Shown here: piece after piece, positions 35,475 to 42,892 of the stretch
Layout: each line of letters starts with the position of its first letter
Numbering within the stretch: position 1 is the stretch's first letter
From: JAWXBM01 sp034440115
GTDB lineage: Bacteria; Pseudomonadota; Gammaproteobacteria; Xanthomonadales; SZUA-36
Assembly (NCBI GenBank): GCA_034440115.1
Contig: JAWXBM010000106.1
Span: 1-51,165, forward strand
Reading direction: 5' to 3'
DNA: 51,165 nucleotides
Position numbers and translations under genes: made by a program
Notes under the pieces: generated by a model
Databases searched by the model: none
Seen by the model: the letters and a program-made list of their open reading frames with translations, nothing else
What the model was told of the DNA's origin: nothing

Positions 35475-37270
35475 CAAATCTCCTTAACAATCATATTTTC
35501 GCGCGTACTTGGCAGCATTTCCCATGTTGCATCACCTACGACGCCAGCCCCAGAGGCAACTAAATCGCCGCCGTAGACTTGTATTTCTAATACCCGTGAC
35601 AAACAGGTGTAAACATCGGGGTTTATGGAATAGAAAATAACGGGGTGATTTGCATAGTAGCCGGCCCTTGCCAAAGTTAGCGATACGGTATAAGTCCCGT
35701 TAGCAAGGATAATCTTAGGGATGCCCATTTTTACTATGCCCAATGGAGTCGTAGAGGCATTAAATTCCAGTTTTTGTGTAAAAAATCGGCATGCATCAGT
35801 AATGCCGTCGCGATGAAGACCTACTAAAAGATCCGCGGCTTCACATAGTTTTGGGTTTCGGATTTCAAATTCAATTTTCAGCGACATGGGTTCGCCGTGT
35901 CGAAAAATTAGCGTTTCGTTACCTGCATTATCGAATGAGCAAACACTGGTAATTAATATGTCGTTTGTTCCATGAATTGCTGGTGCTTCAAGGATCAAGT
36001 TTTTCCCGTCACTTGGGTGGGCAGCCCCGGGCAATGAAAAGACATGATCGATCCACTTGCCGTTCGATGCCGGCAATGGCCCTAAATAAGATGTAAAACC
36101 GGGGCCATAGGCGACGAGTTCCAGGGCACTGTCAGCTTCACTCAAGTATCGAATACAAATATTTCCATTTTTAAAGTTAATGCCATGGTCGTTGTCAGGC
36201 AGCGGCAAAAGCGCTGACGCGCGATGCAAGGCAGTACCGTGATCGAGCATTTCTCGGCATGTAATTCCTAAGCGTTCAGAAAAATGACCCCACCGGGTGG
36301 CTTTACCACCCTCAAGGGCTGCGGCTTTGTCCAATCCTTCGTTACTCAGATCAGCAAATGAAGTGAAGTTTTCAAGGCACAGCTTGATTTCAGCTACAAA
36401 CAATGGCCCATTCATTGGGATATTGGTAATGCCGCGAATATCAATTTTTAACCAATGGCCGCGTTGGTGATTATCTTTGAACGCAGCCATATTCATCTGA
36501 GCTTTGCGTCTCAGTCTGGATTCCTCCTGCACCCTTATCGAGTCTTCGTATCCCTTCATGACTTTGGGGGCCGCTCCATCCGCGACAACATGACCGCCAT
36601 CCAGCCAGATCATTCGATCGCTGATTCTTGAGGCAGAATAAATGTCATGTGAAACAAGTAATACGGTGGTTCGGCCACCAGCGCACATTTCCCGGATGCG
36701 CTCGAAACTCTTGTTTGAGAAATACGCATCGCCAACACCGAGGATTTCATCGAGAATCAGCAACTCTGGTTCGATCACGGTGGACGTGGCGAACATCAGT
36801 CTTGCCACCATTCCAGTGGAATAGGTTTTGATGGGTTGGTCAATGTATTCCTCTAGTTCGGAGAAATCTACGATGTTTTCGAGTTTTTCCTGCGCTTCAA
36901 TTCCTGTAACACCGAGATGGGCCAAATAAGAAAGCGCGTTTTGTCGCCCCGTGAAATCAGGATGAAATCCTGATCCGATCTGCAGAAGCGCATGCGCCCC
37001 TTGGCTGACTTCCAAGGTTCCGGAGGTGGGCTGTGTAACACCCGAGATGAGTTTCAGCAGCGTGCTTTTACCGGCGCCGTTGCGGCCGATAAAAGCGATT
37101 TTTTCGCCGCGACGGATCTCCAGATTGACTTGATCCAGAGCGCGGTGTTCGGTATATGCCCCCTCGGCATTGCGCAGGAGTCCGAACATGTCGAGAAACC
37201 GGTGGTGCGGCTTGGCATACAGACGGTAGATCTTGCTGAGGTTTACCGCTTTTATGATGATGTCACTCAT
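35474..37270 (-). CDS. wzt: ABC transporter ATP-binding subunit Wzt with enlarged C-terminal region
   Basis: A 598-residue polysaccharide exporter ATPase. Walker A is GRNGAGKST at 62-70, the signature is YSTGMVARLMFA from 150, Walker B is LLILDEILGVGD at 170-181 and the switch His is H208. Residues about 440-570 look like the Wzt-C glycan-recognition domain (SVCSFDNAGNETLIFRHGE, LLVGLHRDGITDACRFFTQ). Ordinary Wzt proteins have about 400-450 residues; here about 180 extra residues (about 255-435) lie between the ATPase and the Wzt-C part, including a beta-rich ICIRYLSEADSALELVAYG. The start overlaps the wzm stop by eight bases. It powers export of a finished lipid-linked glycan across the inner membrane. 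Confidence 0.92.
   Translation of the reverse strand: MSDIIIKAVNLSKIYRLYAKPHHRFLDMFGLLRNAEGAYTEHRALDQVNLEIRRGEKIAFIGRNGAGKSTLLKLISGVTQPTSGTLEVSQGAHALLQIGSGFHPDFTGRQNALSYLAHLGVTGIEAQEKLENIVDFSELEEYIDQPIKTYSTGMVARLMFATSTVIEPELLILDEILGVGDAYFSNKSFERIREMCAGGRTTVLLVSHDIYSASRISDRMIWLDGGHVVADGAAPKVMKGYEDSIRVQEESRLRRKAQMNMAAFKDNHQRGHWLKIDIRGITNIPMNGPLFVAEIKLCLENFTSFADLSNEGLDKAAALEGGKATRWGHFSERLGITCREMLDHGTALHRASALLPLPDNDHGINFKNGNICIRYLSEADSALELVAYGPGFTSYLGPLPASNGKWIDHVFSLPGAAHPSDGKNLILEAPAIHGTNDILITSVCSFDNAGNETLIFRHGEPMSLKIEFEIRNPKLCEAADLLVGLHRDGITDACRFFTQKLEFNASTTPLGIVKMGIPKIILANGTYTVSLTLARAGYYANHPVIFYSINPDVYTCLSRVLEIQVYGGDLVASGAGVVGDATWEMLPSTRENMIVKEI
35479..35485 (-). promoter_or_regulatory. Strong ribosome binding site for the carbamoyltransferase
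   Basis: AAGGAGA on the minus strand sits a few bases before the ATG at 35474 and inside the end of wzt. It decides the ATG over the in-frame TTG at 35477. Confidence 0.7.
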
Positions 37271-38078
37271 GATCCATTAGCGCATATTTAAAGCGTCTGA
37301 AAAACGCGGCCCCAAGTGCAAAAGTGGAGATACAGATCAAGGCATAAATCCCGAGATTAGTCATGTCGATAACATGATTTGCCAGAATGCTGGAGCGGAA
37401 GGCGTCGGTCATGTAATGCACCGGGTTGAGATAAATCAGCGGCGCAAAGCCCGCGGGCACCATGTCCGGCTTGAATCCAATCGGTGAAATGAACATCAGC
37501 AACAGGACGCCGAGATTCACGAAATAACTGACATCGGGCAAAGCTACAGCCAGGGCTGATACCACCAGCACAATGCCGATCAGCAGCAACATCTGCAGCA
37601 TGATGACCAGGGGCAGCCAGAGGATGTGGATCGATAGCGAGTTGTTGGAGAGGGCAAGCGCAAACAGGATGACCAGTGCGACACTCTGACTGGCCAGACC
37701 GACAGCAACGGCGCGAACCGGTATTAGTTCGATTGGCAGCATCACGTTGCGGATCAGATGTATGTTCTGCTTGATGGACATGGCGCCTGCGGTTACCGAT
37801 TCCATGAAACCCATGTAGGGGATCAGGCCGCAGAAGACATACAGCGTGTAATCCATTTCGCTGTAGCCCGGAAACCGCATCTTGAAGATCACCAGATAAA
37901 CAAACAGGTAGATCGACAGCAGCAAGGCGGGGTAGAGGAATACCCATGCCAGGCCAAATGCGGAGCCTGAATATCGTTTGGCAAGCTCAACGCGGGTCAC
38001 TGACAGCAGGATCTTGCGGTGGCGCAGTATCGTGCGGGCAGTGGCGATAGCAGAAAGTTCGGGGCGGGGTGTGGCCAT
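37263..38078 (-). CDS. wzm: ABC transporter permease Wzm
   Basis: A 271-residue ABC-2 type membrane subunit with six helices. The N-terminal amphipathic RKILLSVTRVELAKRYSGSAFGLAW and the FGLAWVFLYPALLLSIYLFVYLVIF helix are characteristic of Wzm/KpsM/TagG permeases. The C-terminal NPVHYMTDAFRSSILA is the family's conserved end. It pairs with Wzt (8-base overlap) to export undecaprenyl-linked polysaccharide. It starts six bases after the heparinase-like stop. The presence of this pair argues that at least one glycan here is completed in the cytoplasm. Confidence 0.94.
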   Translation of the reverse strand: MATPRPELSAIATARTILRHRKILLSVTRVELAKRYSGSAFGLAWVFLYPALLLSIYLFVYLVIFKMRFPGYSEMDYTLYVFCGLIPYMGFMESVTAGAMSIKQNIHLIRNVMLPIELIPVRAVAVGLASQSVALVILFALALSNNSLSIHILWLPLVIMLQMLLLIGIVLVVSALAVALPDVSYFVNLGVLLLMFISPIGFKPDMVPAGFAPLIYLNPVHYMTDAFRSSILANHVIDMTNLGIYALICISTFALGAAFFRRFKYALMDHE

Positions 38079-38084
38079 AAGACG

Positions 38085-40154
38085 TCAGTGTACGGTTAAG
38101 TCCCGGTTCGCCAGTTCAATATGTGCTGCCATGACAGCTCGCAAATCGAAGCCGGCTTCAGGTGCAATGGCGAACCCCCATTGTGACCGGCCAGCAGCGG
38201 TATTTTTATACACGAAATCCACGGCGCGGCACGGCTGGCGCACCCCGTAGGCGGGCGAATACCAAGCATCGCTCAGGTTAGGCGCCAGACCGTCGAGGGA
38301 TGCGAGGGCGTAGTGTTTGCCCCCGGCTTCGAATCGGCATAAGCCGGTTTGCGGGATGGCTGCCGAGATGCCCGGCGCAAGATGGAAATGCCAAGCCAGA
38401 TCATGTGTGCCGTCAGTGTCTAGAATATCGCTGATGACGAGCATCTGCTGTGAGTGCAGCAGGCGGAATCGCCGCTCGTGCAGGACCTTGCCTTTGGACA
38501 GACGGTCATATCCGACATGCCTGCCGTGGTACTCCGTGCTGTTTTTATCAGCATGGAAATAGAGATGTTCAGCATGTGCGTTTTCGAATAGCCGGAACAG
38601 CCATTCAGGGCGCAACTCGTTCTGATCTTCGCCATCGACAGCCAGCGTATTGTGATAACCGGTGCCGCGAAACAGGTTTCGGGCATCGAAATCGGAGGTG
38701 TAGACGTAGCTGCCCGGATCGACGATCAATGGATTCCCGTCCATGTGCAGTTCGAAGCCGAGTTGGTCATTGTGTTTGTGGTTGCCAAACCCCTTGGTGC
38801 CAACGATGCCGTTGCTGATCAGCAAGAACTGCCCTTTAGGACGGGATACGGCGATGCCGGCTTCAGGGAACAGCCTGGCATGGGCCGGCAGTTCGTTGTC
38901 GGCAAAAGGCACCTGGGTGATGTCGAATCCCCACCATGCGGTTTCCCAAGTGCCATCGGGGCCCGCGTGTTTCAGCCAGCCCGGTTCGTTCAGCGTCAGC
39001 GCGGCTGGACCGAACAGGTGGCGCGGATCCTGGGGATTCCAATTGCCGTAGCTGGAGAAGATGTGCAAACGGCCGTCATCGGCATCACCGACCTGCGGCA
39101 TCAGCCCGTCGGGGCGCAGTACTGCGGCCATGAAGCTGACCATGGATTTCAGGCGCGTGCGGTAGCCGTCTGAGAGCGGCTGGCTGCGGAAATCGGCCAG
39201 TCGTGCCGCGCCGAGGAACAGTTCGGTGACCAGCCGATGGTATGGAATGGACGATTCATAATCGGCGCCGTCATCCAGTACCTGGACCTGCATCTCGCGC
39301 TCCAGCGCATCGCGGCAGAATGTGTTCCAGACCGCGGCCTCCGGCAGATCGTGGAACACGGCAGCGAGGTAATACAGGCCCACCACATTGCTCAGAAAAT
39401 GGTTGCTGGTGACCTCGTATTTGTTTTCCAGGTTGTTGTATATGAATGTGCCATGGTCGAACAGGTGGCTGTAGGCAATGGCCAGGGTGTTGTTGTCCGC
39501 CTCCGGGCATTTCCGGATCAGCGCCAGGCCCAGCGCCCAGTTGAGTGCACGCAGGGCTACATCCATGGTGCAGGTCCAATGGATGCCGATGCCTACCGGA
39601 TTGGCTTCCATGAAATCTTCAAGCTGCTGCAGCATTTCAAGGGCGTGGCGGTGATCGCCGGTGAGTCGCCAGGCCTGGCCCAGTACCGGCCAGTGCTGGC
39701 AGCGCGCCAGCTCCCAAGGCAACTTGACGTCGGCATTGCCGGGTCGCATTTTGAGCAAGTCCCATTGTGTGTGCGGTATGCCTTTGGGAAAACGCAGACC
39801 CGATATCGGGTCCAGAGTCCAGTCAATCGGGAGGTATCCATCAAGCACAGGGCGATCGGCATCGACCGGAACGTAGGGACCGCTGCCCAGCAGGTTGAAT
39901 CGGTGAAGGTGAATCTCAGCTGCCGCGGCCAGCGTGGCTTTCACGGTGCGTGGCAGGCGCATGCGCAGCAGGGCAAGGGTGTCGTCAGAAGGATCGCCAT
40001 ACAGCCTGCTTGCGCTGCGGATACGTTCGATCCAATCGCTAGGCCCCCACCCGGCAACCTGCAACTGCAGCAGTAATGTGGTCGGCGAGGGTTTGGTGGA
40101 TGGATGCTGTTGTGGGCGCCAGGCCGCCTTCAGTCGCGCGAATAGTGATCGCAT
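38085..40154 (-). CDS. Heparinase II/III-like (alginate-lyase superfamily) protein, copy 2
   Basis: A 689-residue paralogue of the gene at 10289. HRFNLLGSG stands at 84-92, the same position as in copy 1. NADVKLPWELARCQHWP, HWTCTMDVALRALNW, KYEVTSNHFLSNVVGLYYL and the lyase-site GNHKHNDQLGFELHM plus IVDPGSYVYT follow. The N-terminus (MRSLFARLKAAWRP) is basic and not a signal peptide, so a cytoplasmic place is likely. Sharing the full architecture with copy 1 indicates a common, probably uronate-directed, activity on two different glycans or steps. It is followed six bases later by wzm, which hints at action before export. Confidence 0.86.
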   Translation of the reverse strand: MRSLFARLKAAWRPQQHPSTKPSPTTLLLQLQVAGWGPSDWIERIRSASRLYGDPSDDTLALLRMRLPRTVKATLAAAAEIHLHRFNLLGSGPYVPVDADRPVLDGYLPIDWTLDPISGLRFPKGIPHTQWDLLKMRPGNADVKLPWELARCQHWPVLGQAWRLTGDHRHALEMLQQLEDFMEANPVGIGIHWTCTMDVALRALNWALGLALIRKCPEADNNTLAIAYSHLFDHGTFIYNNLENKYEVTSNHFLSNVVGLYYLAAVFHDLPEAAVWNTFCRDALEREMQVQVLDDGADYESSIPYHRLVTELFLGAARLADFRSQPLSDGYRTRLKSMVSFMAAVLRPDGLMPQVGDADDGRLHIFSSYGNWNPQDPRHLFGPAALTLNEPGWLKHAGPDGTWETAWWGFDITQVPFADNELPAHARLFPEAGIAVSRPKGQFLLISNGIVGTKGFGNHKHNDQLGFELHMDGNPLIVDPGSYVYTSDFDARNLFRGTGYHNTLAVDGEDQNELRPEWLFRLFENAHAEHLYFHADKNSTEYHGRHVGYDRLSKGKVLHERRFRLLHSQQMLVISDILDTDGTHDLAWHFHLAPGISAAIPQTGLCRFEAGGKHYALASLDGLAPNLSDAWYSPAYGVRQPCRAVDFVYKNTAAGRSQWGFAIAPEAGFDLRAVMAAHIELANRDLTVH

Positions 40155-40158
40155 CGTG

Positions 40159-40986
40159 TCAGCGCGGTTTATGAGCTTTGAGGATCAGGTTCCAGCCCAT
40201 GAGTTGGCCCAGCCAAGGCAGCGGCAGCCAGCGCAGTGCGCGCGGCACTTCCGCGCTCACCATTTGTCGCTGAAGTATGCTTATATTATTGAATTTATTA
40301 AACATTTTTATGATCCGTGGTTTGGTATAAACCTTGACCAGAGGTTTTGCATTGTTCTCTGTGATCTCAACATAGCGCGACATGATTTCGCCGATTGAGC
40401 AGGTGCCAAGGAGATCCTGCTTGAGCCCGAGGTCATAGACAAGGTTGCGCCAGTAATGCAGGGAGTTCTCTGCATACACCATGATGATGGTTTTACCGCC
40501 GGGTTTGAGTACGCGGTAGATGTCGTTGATCACCGTCCGGGTATTCGGCGTGTGATGAATGACGCCGTTGCTGTAGACGAGATCGAAGGTGTTGTCGGCA
40601 AATGGTAGTTTTTCAGCATCGTGGTGCACGAATTTTCCGTCGAGGCCGCGCAGCTGGAAGTTTTCCTGAGCCAGCGCAAGATGTCCGGCCGAAAGATCAA
40701 TGTCGGTGGTGTATGCCCCGTGCCGGGCAAACTGGCACAGGTCGGTGCCCATGCCGCCGCCGATTTCTAGCACTTGTTCACCCGCATGCCGGGCGAACTC
40801 CATGGTCTCTTGCATCCACGGGGCGTATTCGTCGTAGCGGTAACGTTCAGCCTCTAGAAACCACTCCAACGTATGCTCCGCGGCGTCCTTGACGTAATGC
40901 GATCCGCAGGGATTGTTATCCCATTGCTTCTGCACCTCGTCCTTGTAGAGGTCGCTGGTTTCGATTTCGTGGAAGGGGGCGCTCAT
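40159..40986 (-). CDS. Class I SAM-dependent methyltransferase, WDNNPCG subfamily, copy C
   Basis: A 275-residue methyltransferase. The N-terminal VQKQWDNNPCGSHYVK, ERYRYDEYAPWMQE and motif I QVLEIGGGMGTDLCQFA match copy A at 17359 closely; TDIDLSAGHLALA, FDLVYSNGVIHHTP and LKPGGKTIIMVYAEN are the later motifs. The AENSLHYW tail also occurs as NKSSLHYW in copy B. It begins 13 bases after the glycosyltransferase stop and ends 4 bases before the heparinase-like start. It probably methylates a sugar; the acceptor is unknown. Confidence 0.87.
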   Translation of the reverse strand: MSAPFHEIETSDLYKDEVQKQWDNNPCGSHYVKDAAEHTLEWFLEAERYRYDEYAPWMQETMEFARHAGEQVLEIGGGMGTDLCQFARHGAYTTDIDLSAGHLALAQENFQLRGLDGKFVHHDAEKLPFADNTFDLVYSNGVIHHTPNTRTVINDIYRVLKPGGKTIIMVYAENSLHYWRNLVYDLGLKQDLLGTCSIGEIMSRYVEITENNAKPLVKVYTKPRIIKMFNKFNNISILQRQMVSAEVPRALRWLPLPWLGQLMGWNLILKAHKPR

Positions 40987-40999
40987 TTCAGGGCTGCGC

Positions 41000-42892
41000 T
41001 CAGGGCTGCGATAAGGTTAATTCGGTGCGAGCTGGATTTTGATGGTCCTGTTCCCGAACAAAAGCCCAAAGCCGCTCCACGTGGCGTACCCAGGAATATT
41101 CGGATTCGACGGCCTCGCGAGCGTTTTTTCCAAGTGTTGCGGCAATATCCGGATGCCGCACCAGAAACAGCGTGGCAGCCACGAATTCATCCAGCGCGCC
41201 TGGCTTGCATAATACGGCTCTTTCGTTGCCGACTTCGGTCACATTGCTAGGCAGAGCGCCGGCGCGGAATGCCGGAGACAGCACTTCGCCGATCTGCTCT
41301 AGATCACTGGCCACAATGCCGCCGCCCATGGCCATGTATTCAAATAGCTTGGTTGGTGAACCGAAAAACCGGCTGTCGACCATATGGCTGTTGTGGGGAG
41401 ACACGAATATGTCGGCGGCGCCCAGCAGGTAAGCGCCTTCCTGCTGCGGTACGCGGCCGGTGCAATGTACGCGGGACTCCAGTCCGTGTTGGCGTACCTG
41501 GGCATCAATCAGATGTTTGTAATTGCCGTCGCCGATCAGCAGGAAACGCGCTTCTGGCGCCTGTCTGCAGATTTCCGGTATGGCATCGGCCAGAATGTCC
41601 ACGCCATGCCAGCCGCCGAAGGTTCCGGTAAATGCAATGACCTGGTCATCATCAGAGAATCCCAGTTTGCGCCGCAATGCGGCTTTGCCTTCCTTGTTGG
41701 CGGGTTTGTAGATATCGAGATCAGCACCATTCGGATTGACCAGAACCTTGCGGGGATCAATGCCGCGCTTCAGCACGTCATCCCTGACGGCTTCAGAAAT
41801 TACCGATATTACGGTGGCCTGCTGGAAAGCCGCGGCTTCGGCCAGCAGGTACAGGTTTTCATGAACGTAGCCACCGACGCTGAATGTGCGCATCATCGAA
41901 ATCTCGGAGCCGTTGTACTCGACGATGTACGGGATGCCGAGTTCCTGGCTCAATTGCGCGCCGGCATAATTGCCGAGGCAGATACGCTCGTAAATGTAGG
42001 CCGGCTTGTTCTTCGACAGGATTGGAACCAACTGGGTATGGCAGTGCCTGCTCCCCCTGAGAATCGTCAGTTCATCACCCTGATGTCCCGGCGGATGCAT
42101 CACCGTCTGCCGCAGACCCAGGCCGTCGAGCAGGGTGTAGCGATAGGGCATGTAACAGGTGAAGCGCTCTGTCAGCGCCGCGAGCTCCTTGGCAACAAAG
42201 CAGGTGTGGCCGTAGCTGCCGCCCGAACTGATTTGTGCCCAGAAGTCGGTGCGCAGGTAGATTCCAGTGCCTTCGATCCGGACATGAGTTGTCGGAGTGA
42301 AATCCAGCTGCATTGCGACCGGTTTTGCGTTGCTGACGAGATTGATCAGGTCTTCGTTGCAGGCTTTGGTGGTTTTGCGTTCCAGATAATGCGGGATAAA
42401 CATGTCCGCGGATAATTTTTTCTCGGTGATGATGCGTCGCGTCAGGCTGCGTGCCAGATGATAGCACGGGCGCAGGCGATCTCTCACTCCGGGAGGAATC
42501 TTCTCCCGCAGCGAACTTTTCAGGTGGGTTTTGCCATTTGAATAGAGGTAAGCGGTGTGTACCAGCAGCCATAAGCGCCGGTAACTGCCGAGACGTTCAT
42601 CGTCAATGTGTTCGACGGCTTCTTCGCGCGGCCAGTAAAAAAAAGCCCGCCGTCCCAGACGTAAAGCCTGTCTCGCCAGTTGCAGATGCGCGCGGCTCGG
42701 CCAGCCGTAAATCATTTCAATGACAATTCCGACGCACGGTTCCGACAATGCGGCCTTGGCGTCGCTGATCAGGCGATATTGTGTGGGTGCAAGCTTTAGA
42801 CGATGACGTTCGGAGCAGTCGGCTAGCAGGGGATCATGTATTTCTCCCCATTCGCTGCCGGCAGCCGTTGCGTAAAGATAGTGGTTGCTCAT
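41000..42892 (-). CDS. Large glycosyltransferase, GT4-type C-terminal domain
   Basis: A 630-residue protein. The C-terminal third is a GT-B donor domain: VIAFTGTFGGWHGVDILADAI, RFLLIGDGNYKHLI, VHCTGRVPQQE, ADIFVSPH and SPTKLFEYMAMGGGIVAS with the E-x7 donor site. The middle (about 190-400) is the acceptor half (SGGSYGHTCFVAKEL; PYIVEYNGSEISMM). The first 180 residues are an extra region of unknown function, with ATAAGSEWGEIHDPLLADC at the start. Ordinary GT4 enzymes have 350-420 residues. The ATG overlaps the oxidoreductase stop by four bases. Donor and linkage are unknown. Confidence 0.87.
   Translation of the reverse strand: MSNHYLYATAAGSEWGEIHDPLLADCSERHRLKLAPTQYRLISDAKAALSEPCVGIVIEMIYGWPSRAHLQLARQALRLGRRAFFYWPREEAVEHIDDERLGSYRRLWLLVHTAYLYSNGKTHLKSSLREKIPPGVRDRLRPCYHLARSLTRRIITEKKLSADMFIPHYLERKTTKACNEDLINLVSNAKPVAMQLDFTPTTHVRIEGTGIYLRTDFWAQISSGGSYGHTCFVAKELAALTERFTCYMPYRYTLLDGLGLRQTVMHPPGHQGDELTILRGSRHCHTQLVPILSKNKPAYIYERICLGNYAGAQLSQELGIPYIVEYNGSEISMMRTFSVGGYVHENLYLLAEAAAFQQATVISVISEAVRDDVLKRGIDPRKVLVNPNGADLDIYKPANKEGKAALRRKLGFSDDDQVIAFTGTFGGWHGVDILADAIPEICRQAPEARFLLIGDGNYKHLIDAQVRQHGLESRVHCTGRVPQQEGAYLLGAADIFVSPHNSHMVDSRFFGSPTKLFEYMAMGGGIVASDLEQIGEVLSPAFRAGALPSNVTEVGNERAVLCKPGALDEFVAATLFLVRHPDIAATLGKNAREAVESEYSWVRHVERLWAFVREQDHQNPARTELTLSQP

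Noticed and set aside
41384..42415. 343-codon open frame on the plus strand
   Set aside because: Antisense to the large glycosyltransferase; it reflects GC-rich codon bias, and the product has no motif.
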